Assembly (NCBI GenBank): GCA_902582405.1
Contig: CACHSA010000004.1
Location: forward strand, 35,301 to 99,300
Reading direction: 5' to 3'
From: an uncultured Bacteroidota bacterium
Lineage (GTDB): Bacteria; Bacteroidota; Bacteroidia; Flavobacteriales; Flavobacteriaceae
DNA length: 64,000 nucleotides
Below the pieces are notes generated by a model. It made no database searches. It saw only the letters and a list, made by a program, of their open reading frames with translations, and had not been told where the DNA came from. Below are positions 44,617 to 53,489 of the stretch, one piece after another (the first letter of the stretch is position 1; every line of letters starts with the position of its first letter). A program made the position numbers and the translations under genes.

Positions 44617-45951
44617 ATGATTAAAAAGCGGATAACTATTTTTTTTGTAATAATACATTTTTACTTGTCATGCCAGGACATTCCTAATTCTTTTACTCTT
44701 AATTCAGCTATCGAATGGGGTATGAATTATAATAAAACCATTCAAAAATCCAATTTAGAATTGCAAAAGGCATACAAGGAAAAATGGAAAACCATTTCTA
44801 TAGGTTTACCTCAAATAAGAGCCAATTTGAGCTATCAAAACTTTTTAGAACAACCTGTTTCACTTATACCAGCTGAATTTTTTGGAGGGGTTAAAGGTGA
44901 TTATGCTGAAGTAGTTTTTGGAACTGAACAAACAGCCGTAGGATTTGCTGAAATAAATCAATTACTTTTTGACGGCACATATATTATCGGTGTACAAGGA
45001 CTAAAACATTATATAGATACAGCAAAAAATGTATTAGAAAAATCGCAAATAGAAATTAAAAAATCGATAGTTATTGCTTACGTAAACACACTAGTTTCTG
45101 GAGAAAATATTTCAGTTGTTGAGAGAAATTTATTAGCATTAAAAAAGAATTTAAAAGATATAACCGCAGTTTACAAAAATGGATTTAGTGAAGAAGAAGA
45201 TGTTGAACAAATTAAACTCACTATTTCGAAGCTTAAAACTCAATTTAAATATGCAAAAGAATCTTACAAACTATCCTTTGATATATTAAAACTTTTGCTA
45301 GGTGTTGAGCTTGATCAAAATTTAAAACTCTCTGACTCTTTAGAGTATTTAACTATAAAAAATTTGAATTATGAATCTATCGATGGTAACTATTCAAACA
45401 ATATAGATATTCGACTAGCAGAAAATAAAGTCACAGAAGAAAAGTTTTTGTTTAGATTGGAAAAGGCAAAAGGATTACCCTCATTGAGCGCTTTTTTAAA
45501 TGGGAGCTATGTTGGAAATAGCAATGAATTTACATTTACTGAAAAAGAACAAAAATGGTTTGGTTCTTCGGCATTTGGATTAAGATTAGAGGTCCCTGTT
45601 TTTAGTTCATTTGGTAGACAGGCAAAATCACAAAAAGCAAAGCTAAGCTTACAGCAGGCTGAGAAGAATTTAATTGAAGTTAAATCAAAAATTTATGTCG
45701 AAATGAGAAAAGCCCAAAACAATTTTAATCTCGCTAAAGAAAATTATTATACTGCCATTGATAATCTAAAGCTAGCAGAAAGAATTGAAAAAAAGAATGT
45801 TTTAAAATTTTTTGAAGGAGTAAGTGGAAGCTTTCAATTGACACAAGCTCAACAGCAGCTTTACCAAGCACAACAAAGTAAAATTCAAAGTATGCGTGCT
45901 GTGATAATTGAGAAAACAAACCTTGAAAATATCTTAAACAACAAAAATTAA
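44617..45951 (+). CDS. TolC-family outer membrane efflux protein
   Basis: This 444-residue protein has a signal with a lipobox-like YLSC (Cys19), so it may be lipidated as in other outer-membrane factors. The mature region is dominated by long heptad-type helices, with the TolC repeat pattern (NLELQKAYKEKWKT near 45-60; RLEVPVFSSFGRQAKSQKAKLSLQQAEKNLIEVK near 325-360). It forms the trimeric outer-membrane exit duct. The gene is in the operon tetR-tolC-MFP-RND, each 1 bp apart. Confidence 0.93.
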   Translation: MIKKRITIFFVIIHFYLSCQDIPNSFTLNSAIEWGMNYNKTIQKSNLELQKAYKEKWKTISIGLPQIRANLSYQNFLEQPVSLIPAEFFGGVKGDYAEVVFGTEQTAVGFAEINQLLFDGTYIIGVQGLKHYIDTAKNVLEKSQIEIKKSIVIAYVNTLVSGENISVVERNLLALKKNLKDITAVYKNGFSEEEDVEQIKLTISKLKTQFKYAKESYKLSFDILKLLLGVELDQNLKLSDSLEYLTIKNLNYESIDGNYSNNIDIRLAENKVTEEKFLFRLEKAKGLPSLSAFLNGSYVGNSNEFTFTEKEQKWFGSSAFGLRLEVPVFSSFGRQAKSQKAKLSLQQAEKNLIEVKSKIYVEMRKAQNNFNLAKENYYTAIDNLKLAERIEKKNVLKFFEGVSGSFQLTQAQQQLYQAQQSKIQSMRAVIIEKTNLENILNNKN

Positions 45952-45952
45952 A

Positions 45953-47128
45953 ATGTATATGAAAAATTTTATTTTAAATCTTAGTGTAATATTAATTATT
46001 AGTTGCGGACCAAAAGATTCTAAATCAACGGAAGAAACTTTAGTAATTAATGATTATAATTTAATCCAAAAAAGAAAGGAGGAAATTAAAACCCAAATAA
46101 ATGATTTAAAATTTGAACTAAATAAGTTGGATAACGTACTTGAAAACATTGATGCCGATAAAAATTTATTTTTAGTTTCTGCAATTAAATTAAAACACAA
46201 AAATTTTAGCCACTATTTAAATTTTCAAGGTTCATTAGACACCGATCAAAATGTGGTTATTTATCCGGAATTGCCTGGTCTTTTAAAAAATATTTACGTT
46301 AAACAAGGAGACAAAGTAAAGAGAGGGCAAATAATCGCCAAAATTTCAGATAATGGCTTAACTGATCAATTAGAACAGTTAAAACTTCAAAGAAATCTGG
46401 CTAAAACAACCTTTGAACGACAGCAGAGATTATGGAATCAAAAAATTGGTTCGGAAATACAATATTTACAAGCAGAGACAAATTTTAAAAGTTTAGAGAA
46501 AAAAATTTCTCAAATGAGAGATCAAGAGGGCAAAACAAGAATTGCAGCTCCATTTGACGGAACTATAGACGACGTTATTGCTGATATTGGAAGCACCTTG
46601 GCGCCAGGCTTAACCCCGATTTTGAGAATAATTAATATTGAACAAATGAAAGTTAATGCAGAGATCCCCGAAATACACATCCCTAACATTAAAAAGAATA
46701 AAAATGTTAAAATTTATGTTCCAATATTGGATAAACAAATTTCAGGTAAAATTTCATCTGTTGGTAATTTTATAAATCCGAACAATAGGTCTTTTAGTAT
46801 TGAAATTAAATTATTGAACAAGTCCCATGAATTGAAACCAAATATGACGGTTAGTTTAGAAATTAATGATTATCAAAATGAAAGTGCCATCCTAATTCCG
46901 TCTAAAGATATCTTAGAGGATGAAGAAGGAAATTTTTACGTATACAAATTGGTTATTGACAGCAATGAAAATTATAAATCAAATAAAGTGATGATTCAAA
47001 AGGGAAAGTCATACAATAATATGACTGAAATAAAGGCTGGTTTAAAAGAAAATGATTTAATTATAAATGAAGGTCTCAGGCAAGTTGAAGATGGGCAAAT
47101 TGTAAAGGTAATTTCTACAAAAATTTAA
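45953..47128 (+). CDS. RND efflux periplasmic adaptor (membrane fusion protein)
   Basis: The 391-residue protein has a lipoprotein signal (LIISC, Cys18). A short coiled coil (about 35-65) precedes the first half-lipoyl strand (VVIYPELPGLLKNIYVKQGDKVKRGQIIAKI). A helical hairpin (about 125-180) is followed by the second lipoyl half (TRIAAPFDGTIDDVIADIGSTLAPG) and a beta-barrel. This is the HlyD/AcrA architecture, linking the RND pump to TolC. The extra N-terminal coiled coil is common in Bacteroidota members. Neighbours on both sides are 1 bp away. Confidence 0.95.
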   Translation: MYMKNFILNLSVILIISCGPKDSKSTEETLVINDYNLIQKRKEEIKTQINDLKFELNKLDNVLENIDADKNLFLVSAIKLKHKNFSHYLNFQGSLDTDQNVVIYPELPGLLKNIYVKQGDKVKRGQIIAKISDNGLTDQLEQLKLQRNLAKTTFERQQRLWNQKIGSEIQYLQAETNFKSLEKKISQMRDQEGKTRIAAPFDGTIDDVIADIGSTLAPGLTPILRIINIEQMKVNAEIPEIHIPNIKKNKNVKIYVPILDKQISGKISSVGNFINPNNRSFSIEIKLLNKSHELKPNMTVSLEINDYQNESAILIPSKDILEDEEGNFYVYKLVIDSNENYKSNKVMIQKGKSYNNMTEIKAGLKENDLIINEGLRQVEDGQIVKVISTKI

Positions 47129-47129
47129 G

Positions 47130-50100
47130 ATGACTATGAACAAAGGCCTTAAAGAATTTTTACCCTCCTCATGGGCTATTGACCACAGTACTGTAGTTTA
47201 TGTTTTAATTTCCATTTTTTTTATACTCGGATTCTCTTCTTATATAAGCTTACCAAGAGAAAACTTCCCAGAAATAAATAGCAATGTTATTTTTGTAAGT
47301 TCAGTTTATCCCGGGAATACTGCTGAGGATGTAGAAAGATTAATCACTGACCCATTAGAAGAAGAACTAAAGGGTGTTTCAAATTTGGTTGGAATTAAAT
47401 CAACATCTCAAGAGAATATTTCGTTAATAACCATAGAGTTTGATGAAAATATTTTAAAAGAGAAAGCAAAAAATGATGTCCAGGACAAAGTCGATGCAGT
47501 AACTGCTCAAGCTGATTGGCCAATTTTTAATGGGGCAAAAATAGAACCTGCTGTATTTGAATACAGTATATCCGAAGAAGTTCCTATTCTCAATATCGGA
47601 TTAACTGGAAATATACCTCGAAAAGAAATGAAAATTTATGGAGAGGTTTTAAAGGACAAAATAGAGCAAATGGCCGAAATTAAAGAAGTTTCCTTACGGG
47701 GTGTTCAAGATTTTGAAGTAGAAGTATCATTAGATTTAATCAAAATGGTTGCGGCAACCGTTTCTTTCGATGATGTTGTAAATTGTATACAAAGAGGAAA
47801 TAATACTATTTCTGCGGGTAATATTGAAGGTAACGGTCTAAGAAGAAATATCAGAGTAATAGGTGAAATTAAAAACCCAGAGGATTTAGAAAAATTTGTG
47901 GTTAAAAACCAAGACGGGACCGTTTTTCTTGGGGATATTTCTAAGATAACTTTTAAAGAAAAGGAGATTAATTCCTACGCTAGATCTAACGGAAAAAATT
48001 CAATCGTTTTAGATGTAAAGAAAAGATCTGGAAAAAATTTGATCAAAAGCGTTGAAAAAATAAGACAACTTGTTGATCAAGTGAAAAAAAATGAATTCCC
48101 ATCTTCAATAATTGTAACTATTTCAAATGATCAATCTGATATTACAAAAAATCTAGTTTCTGATTTAGCTAATAATATTGTTTTTGGGGTTATCTTGGTA
48201 ATAACTGTTCTGATGTTTTTCCTTGGTTTTAGAAATGCATTGTTTGTTGGTTTTGCAATTCCAATGTCAATGCTTATGTCTTTTGTTGTAATTGGCTTTT
48301 TAGGAGAAACTATCAATACAATGGTTCTTTTTGGTCTCATTATGGGGCTTGGAATGCTTGTAGATAACGGAATTGTAGTTGTTGAAAATGCATACAGGCT
48401 AATGGAAAAAGATAAAATGAATTCCGTTGAGGCAGCAAAAAAAGGAATTGGTGAAATAGCATATCCAATAATTATTTCAACGGCTACTACAGTAGCCGCA
48501 TTTCTCCCCTTAGGTTTCTGGCCAGGAGTTATTGGTGAGTTTATGATTTTTTTTCCTATCACACTCTCAATTGTTCTTGGTTCTTCTCTTGTTGTAGCCA
48601 TTTTCTTTAACTCAATGCTAGTTTCAAAATTCATGAAAATTGATAAAAATGAAATATCATTAAAGAGCCTTAAAAGACTCAGTTTGATCTTGGGCGGAAT
48701 AGGGATAATCTTAATCTTTAATATTGGTGTTTTTAGGGCACTTGGTACGATTATGATTTTATCTACTATTCTATTTTGGGTGTATAAGTATTTAATTAAA
48801 GATTGGACAATATATTTTCAAGAAGTATTTCTTAATATACTTGAAACGAAATATAAAAGATTTTTAACTTTTGCTTTGTCGGGTAAAAAACCCTTATATT
48901 TTTTATTTGGTACGATTGGATTATTATTTTCCTCATTCATAATTCTTGGAATTGCTTCTCCAAAAGTTGAGTTTTTCCCAGAAAATGAACCTCAACAAAT
49001 TTTTGTTTATATAGAATATCCAGAAGGAACATCCATTCAAAAAACAAATCAAACAAGCAAATTAATTGAAAAGGAAGTGGCAAAAATTATCTACGACAAA
49101 AAATATTATACAAGTGGTAAGAATTTTATGATTGATTCAAATGTTGTTATGGTCGGTTTAGGAGCACAAAATCCTGAGACTGATAGGGGAGGTGACCAAG
49201 ATATGCCACACAAATCAAAGATAACATTAACAATGAGTGAGTTCAAGTTAAGAAATGGCCTTTCTAGTGAAGAAATGAGAAAGGACATTCAAATAATTCT
49301 TAAAGATAAATTCCCTGGGATTGCGATATCGGTTGAAAAAGAGGCGTCTGGTCCTCCTGCAGGATATCCTATAAATATTGAAATAAAGGGAAATGATTAT
49401 AATGAATTAATAAGTATTGCAAAGGATTTAAGGCAATTCATTAATAATGAAAACATCCCTGGTGTTGAACAACTAAAAATAGATGTGAACAAAAGTAAAC
49501 CAGGAATTGAAGTTGAGATTGATAGAAGAAAATCAGGAAGTTTGGGAGTTTATGCTGGACAAATTGGACAACAGCTAAGAAATTCTTTATTTGGTGCAAA
49601 AGCCGGAGTTTACAAAAAAAATGGAGAGGATTATGATATAAATGTTAGATTTCAGGAAAAATACAGAAAAAATTCTGAAAGCCTTCTTGACCAATACATT
49701 GTATTTCGTGACCAATCAAATGGGAAAATCAAAGAAGTTCCCATAAGCGCAACTGTCAAGTTAAAAAATGCTAATTCGTTTAGTGCAATAAAACACAAAG
49801 ATTTAAGTAGGGTAGTAACGGTTTATTCTCCAATTCTAGCGGGTTATAATGCCAACGAAGTATTTTTAAATGTTAAAAAAGCAATTGAAACAGGTTTTGA
49901 GGGTTTTAAAAATAACGTTAGTTACTCATTTACTGGTGAAATTGCAGAACAAGAAAAAAACATGTCGTTTTTGGTTAGCGCTCTTTTTACGGCATTAGGC
50001 TTAATTCTTTTTCTTCTTGTTCTTCAATTCAATTCCATTTCAAATCCCTTAATTATACTTTTATCAATTTTTTTAAGTTTCACAGGTGTCCTTTATGGGA

Positions 50101-50579
50101 TAAGTATTTTCAATATGCCTTTTGTGATTATGATGACTATGATGGGTATAATTTCCTTATCCGGAATCGTTGTAAACAACGGAGTCGTGTTGATTGATTA
50201 TACAAATCTGCTTGTTGAAAGAAAGAAATTAGATTTAGGAATCGAAGCTGACAAACCTCTTCAAATCGAAGATTTTAAAAATTCTGTAATTAGCGGTGGG
50301 GCAGCGAGGTTAAGGCCTGTTTTACTTACCGCTATAACAACTATTTTAGGATTAATCCCTTTGGCAACAGGTTTAAATATTAACTTTTTTACCCTAGTTT
50401 CTGAATGGAATCCAAACTTTTTTGTAGGAGGTGACACAGTTGTATTTTGGGGTCCGTTATGTTGGACGGTTATTTTTGGATTAACTTTTGCTACTTTTCT
50501 GACACTAGTTATAGTTCCTATAAGTTTTTATCTAGTTTACAGAATCAAATTATATTTTTATTCTTTAAGAGAATTATAA
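47130..50579 (+). CDS. RND-family efflux permease
   Basis: The 1149-residue protein has the RND plan of 12 helices with large periplasmic loops after helices 1 and 7. Motifs such as YPGNTAEDVERLITDPLEEELKGV and EFFPENEPQQIFVYIEYPEG are present. In helix 4, AcrB Asp407 is retained as Asp412, but Asp408 is Asn413 (LVDNGIVVVEN). In helix 10, AcrB Lys940 corresponds to Asn1016 (IVVNNGVVLIDY). The proton relay thus differs from AcrB, as in a subfamily common in Bacteroidota. It exports hydrophobic or toxic compounds with the adaptor and TolC; substrate unknown. Confidence 0.95.
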   Translation: MTMNKGLKEFLPSSWAIDHSTVVYVLISIFFILGFSSYISLPRENFPEINSNVIFVSSVYPGNTAEDVERLITDPLEEELKGVSNLVGIKSTSQENISLITIEFDENILKEKAKNDVQDKVDAVTAQADWPIFNGAKIEPAVFEYSISEEVPILNIGLTGNIPRKEMKIYGEVLKDKIEQMAEIKEVSLRGVQDFEVEVSLDLIKMVAATVSFDDVVNCIQRGNNTISAGNIEGNGLRRNIRVIGEIKNPEDLEKFVVKNQDGTVFLGDISKITFKEKEINSYARSNGKNSIVLDVKKRSGKNLIKSVEKIRQLVDQVKKNEFPSSIIVTISNDQSDITKNLVSDLANNIVFGVILVITVLMFFLGFRNALFVGFAIPMSMLMSFVVIGFLGETINTMVLFGLIMGLGMLVDNGIVVVENAYRLMEKDKMNSVEAAKKGIGEIAYPIIISTATTVAAFLPLGFWPGVIGEFMIFFPITLSIVLGSSLVVAIFFNSMLVSKFMKIDKNEISLKSLKRLSLILGGIGIILIFNIGVFRALGTIMILSTILFWVYKYLIKDWTIYFQEVFLNILETKYKRFLTFALSGKKPLYFLFGTIGLLFSSFIILGIASPKVEFFPENEPQQIFVYIEYPEGTSIQKTNQTSKLIEKEVAKIIYDKKYYTSGKNFMIDSNVVMVGLGAQNPETDRGGDQDMPHKSKITLTMSEFKLRNGLSSEEMRKDIQIILKDKFPGIAISVEKEASGPPAGYPINIEIKGNDYNELISIAKDLRQFINNENIPGVEQLKIDVNKSKPGIEVEIDRRKSGSLGVYAGQIGQQLRNSLFGAKAGVYKKNGEDYDINVRFQEKYRKNSESLLDQYIVFRDQSNGKIKEVPISATVKLKNANSFSAIKHKDLSRVVTVYSPILAGYNANEVFLNVKKAIETGFEGFKNNVSYSFTGEIAEQEKNMSFLVSALFTALGLILFLLVLQFNSISNPLIILLSIFLSFTGVLYGISIFNMPFVIMMTMMGIISLSGIVVNNGVVLIDYTNLLVERKKLDLGIEADKPLQIEDFKNSVISGGAARLRPVLLTAITTILGLIPLATGLNINFFTLVSEWNPNFFVGGDTVVFWGPLCWTVIFGLTFATFLTLVIVPISFYLVYRIKLYFYSLREL

Positions 50580-50609
50580 ATAAACTAAATTGCAAGTAAA
50601 ACCTCTCAT

Positions 50610-52370
50610 ATGTTTAGAACATCAAATTGCGGCGAATTAACTATTTCTAATGTAGGTGAAATAGTTACTCTAGCTGGTTGGGTTAGTCGTATAAGAGATA
50701 AAGGTTTTGTTTTATGGATTGATCTAAGAGATAGGTACGGAATTACTCAGATAATTTTTGATGAAAAGAGATCAAGTGTTGAGTTTATGGATAAAGTGAG
50801 GAAAATCCATAGAGAATACGTAATTCAAATTGAAGGAAAAGTAATCGAAAGAGAATCTAAAAATCTAGACATCAAGACAGGTGACATTGAAATTTTAGCA
50901 AGCTCATTAGATGTTTTAAATGAATCTACCACTCCACCTTTTACAATAGAAAATAATACAGATGGTGGTGAAGAGCTAAGAATGAAATATAGATATTTGG
51001 ACATTAGAAGACCAGTGATTCAAAAAAATCTACTTATGAGATCAAATCTTAGCCTAGAAATAAGAAAATTCCTTGTTTCTAAACAGTTTGTTGAAGTAGA
51101 AACCCCATATTTGATAAAATCTACGCCTGAAGGTGCCAGAGATTTTATAGTTCCTTCAAGAATGAATAAAGGCAATTTCTATGCTTTACCACAGTCACCT
51201 CAAACTTTCAAACAATTATTGATGGTATCTGGTATGGATAAATATTTCCAAATAGTAAAATGTTTTAGGGATGAAGATTTAAGATCCGATAGACAGCCTG
51301 AATTTACTCAAATCGACTGTGAGATGTCATTTGTAAGTGAAGATGACGTTTTAAACGAATTTGAAGAGCTTATTAAATTTATAATCAAAAAATTTAAAGG
51401 CATTGAATTGAATTCATTCACAAAAATGACATATTATGAAGCTATTGAAAAATATGGTTCTGATAAACCTGATATTCGATATGGTATGGAGTTTGGTAAT
51501 TTAACCAAAGTTACCAAAGGAAAAAATTTTAAAATTTTTGATACTCAAGAAGTAGTTTTGGGACTATCAGTGCCAAATGGAGCAAATTTTTCACGAAAAC
51601 AAATTGATGGTTTAATCGATTTCAGCAAATCTCATGAAGAAGGGGCAAACGGTGTCGTCTGGGTGAAATATCATGAAGACAGAACTTTCAAGTCGTCTGT
51701 TGATAAATTTTTCGACTCAAAAGATTTTTCTACGTGGGCAAAGATTTTAGTTTGCAAAGCTGGTGATTTAATGCTTATTATTTCAGGTCAGAAAACCGAA
51801 GTTTATAAACAATTATCATTATTGAGATTAGAGCTTGCGAATCGTTTAAATTTGAGAAATAATAAGGAATTCGCTCCTTTGTGGATAACTGATTTTCCCC
51901 TATTTAATTGGAACGAAGAAAAGAACGGATTTGATTCTGTCCATCATCCTTTCACAGCACCTAAAGATGAAGATTTGGAACAATTAGACAAAAATCCAAA
52001 ACTAGTAAAATCAAAAGCATACGATTTAGTTATTAATGGAAATGAAATTGGAGGTGGATCTATTCGAATCCATAATGAAAATATACAAAGAAAAGTTTTT
52101 AAAATTCTTGGCCTTTCTGAAAAGCAATCTAATGACCAATTTGGGTTTCTAATAAATTCATTTAAATATGGTGCACCTCCACACGGAGGAATAGCCATTG
52201 GCTTTGACAGACTTGTAGCTATTCTAAATGGAAATGATTCAATCAGAGACTTTATAGCTTTTCCAAAAAATAATCATGGTAAAGACATTATGTTAAATTC
52301 GCCTTCCTCAATTAGTAAAGAGCAACTTGAAGAGTTAGGTTTAAAAATTAACAAACCAAACAATAAATGA
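50610..52370 (+). CDS. aspS: aspartyl-tRNA synthetase
   Basis: The 586 residues comprise an N-terminal OB-fold anticodon-binding domain (about 1-105, GWVSRIRDKGFVLWIDLRDR), then the class II core. Motif 2 is FQIVKCFRDEDLRSDRQPEFTQIDCEMSF, the GAD insertion domain is in the middle, and motif 3 is GGIAIGFDRLVAIL. It charges tRNA-Asp. The gene is 30 bp after the RND pump on the same strand with no terminator, so it may be partly co-transcribed with the efflux operon. Confidence 0.97.
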   Translation: MFRTSNCGELTISNVGEIVTLAGWVSRIRDKGFVLWIDLRDRYGITQIIFDEKRSSVEFMDKVRKIHREYVIQIEGKVIERESKNLDIKTGDIEILASSLDVLNESTTPPFTIENNTDGGEELRMKYRYLDIRRPVIQKNLLMRSNLSLEIRKFLVSKQFVEVETPYLIKSTPEGARDFIVPSRMNKGNFYALPQSPQTFKQLLMVSGMDKYFQIVKCFRDEDLRSDRQPEFTQIDCEMSFVSEDDVLNEFEELIKFIIKKFKGIELNSFTKMTYYEAIEKYGSDKPDIRYGMEFGNLTKVTKGKNFKIFDTQEVVLGLSVPNGANFSRKQIDGLIDFSKSHEEGANGVVWVKYHEDRTFKSSVDKFFDSKDFSTWAKILVCKAGDLMLIISGQKTEVYKQLSLLRLELANRLNLRNNKEFAPLWITDFPLFNWNEEKNGFDSVHHPFTAPKDEDLEQLDKNPKLVKSKAYDLVINGNEIGGGSIRIHNENIQRKVFKILGLSEKQSNDQFGFLINSFKYGAPPHGGIAIGFDRLVAILNGNDSIRDFIAFPKNNHGKDIMLNSPSSISKEQLEELGLKINKPNNK

Positions 52371-52591
52371 GGCTTTTTCTTAATATTTTATTTTGGAGTT
52401 TTACATCATCTCTTTTTCTTGGTCTATATCTTAAAGAAAGATTTGCCAGTGATATAAGTGAGATTTTAATTGGCTTTTCAGTTTTAGCACTTAGTTTTTT
52501 GTATTTACCATTGTTTTTATATCATAGATATAAAGATAAAGACCTTTCTAAATATACTTTCAACGATAAAAAATTAAGAAAAAAAGAATAA
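52367..52591 (+). CDS. small two-helix membrane protein, unknown function
   Basis: This 74-residue protein consists of two hydrophobic segments (about 4-22 and 31-52) and a basic tail (YHRYKDKDLSKYTFNDKKLRKKE). Its start overlaps the aspS stop by 4 bp (ATGA), which indicates coupled translation. I do not recognise the family. The overlap, a normal codon pattern and sensible topology (positively charged tail, inside) support it as a true gene. Confidence 0.7.
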   Translation: MRLFLNILFWSFTSSLFLGLYLKERFASDISEILIGFSVLALSFLYLPLFLYHRYKDKDLSKYTFNDKKLRKKE

Positions 52592-52698
52592 TATTTAATA
52601 ATACGTGAATTATTTTAGTGATATCCGCCTTTTTAATAGAAAATATCTAAAAGAAAAAATTTATTTATAACATCAGTCTAGATACCAATTCATTAGCG

Positions 52699-52706
52699 TA
52701 TATTCG
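52699..52706 (+). promoter_or_regulatory. possible -7 box TATATTCG for the cold-shock gene
   Basis: TATATTCG is one mismatch from TAnnTTTG and lies 21 bp before the csp start codon. No -33 TTG is seen. The 136-bp region 52592-52727 shows nothing else convincing. Confidence 0.25.
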
Positions 52707-52727
52707 TAACTTATTATTATTATTTAA

Positions 52728-52919
52728 ATGCAAGGAAAAGTAAAATTTTTTAATTCCTCTAAAGGTTACGGGTTTATTGTAGACGATGAAACTGGTGATG
52801 ATGTTTTTGTCCATGTTACCTCTCTTAATGGTCTTAAGATCAATGAAGGTGACAAAGTTGAATACGAAATCGAAGAAGGGGAAAGAGGCAAAACTGCCTC
52901 GAATATTCAATTAGTTTAA
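52728..52919 (+). CDS. cold-shock domain protein
   Basis: The 63-residue protein is a single CSD: QGKVKFFNSSKGYGFIVDDE carries RNP1 (KGYGFI), and DDVFVHVTSL carries RNP2 (VFVH). It binds single-stranded RNA/DNA and acts as an RNA chaperone. The length is that of a minimal CspA-type protein. It stands alone, with its 3' end overlapping the convergent tadA by 9 bp. Confidence 0.96.
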   Translation: MQGKVKFFNSSKGYGFIVDDETGDDVFVHVTSLNGLKINEGDKVEYEIEEGERGKTASNIQLV

Positions 52920-53381
52920 TTTTAGATTATTATTGTTTCGTTTTTTTTTAAAAAAACGATTTAGTAATTCTTCTGATTCTTTCTTTAAAATCCCACCCTT
53001 AACGGATATGTTTTTGGGAAGGAATACTACTGAATTGTTATAGGCCTTTTTATTAGTGTCCGGTGCTCCGTAAACAATACGCCTAATCTGAGAATATTTA
53101 AGTGCGGTCATACACATTGCACACGGTTCAAGTGTAACGTAAATAGTGCAACCTAATAGATATTTTCCTCCAATATAATTTGAAGCAGAAGTAATAGCTA
53201 ACATTTCAGCATGTGCAGTGACATCATTTAACTGCTCGGTCATATTATAAGCTCTTGAGATTATTTTGTCTTTTATTGTAATTACAGCCCCAACTGGTAT
53301 TTCATCTTCTTGAAAAGCCAATTTGGCTTCCTCCAACGCTTTGCTCATAAAATATTTGTCTTTTAAAAATACGTCGCTCAT
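52911..53381 (-). CDS. tadA: tRNA adenosine(34) deaminase
   Basis: The 156-residue protein has the deaminase zinc motif: HAEM (His-Ala-Glu) and PCAMC (PCxxC) at the conventional spacing, plus the N-terminal MSKALEEAKLAFQEDEIPVGAV. TadA converts A34 to inosine in tRNA-Arg(ACG), allowing it to read CGU, CGC and CGA. A guanine deaminase-type relative is possible but less likely given the sequence GAPDTNKKAYNN. It is convergent with csp. Confidence 0.93.
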   Translation of the reverse strand: MSDVFLKDKYFMSKALEEAKLAFQEDEIPVGAVITIKDKIISRAYNMTEQLNDVTAHAEMLAITSASNYIGGKYLLGCTIYVTLEPCAMCMTALKYSQIRRIVYGAPDTNKKAYNNSVVFLPKNISVKGGILKKESEELLNRFFKKKRNNNNLKLN

Positions 53382-53489
53382 TTAAAAATAAATTATGTTA
53401 TTTAGATTAATTTAGACACTAAAATTACTCTATAATTTGAAACACTTGATGTAAACATAAAATTTGGTAAATCGACTTAAAACTTATTA

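Noticed and set aside
48131..48634. 167-codon minus-strand open frame inside the RND permease gene
   Set aside because: It is a shadow frame of the membrane helices 3-6 region; the sense frame has clear RND motifs.
52592..52660. Intrinsic terminator after the aspS operon
   Set aside because: The stem is short and only A/T, so a stable hairpin is doubtful.
52665..52910. 81-codon minus-strand open frame opposite the cold-shock gene
   Set aside because: The sense frame is a canonical cold-shock domain, and the antisense translation resembles nothing.
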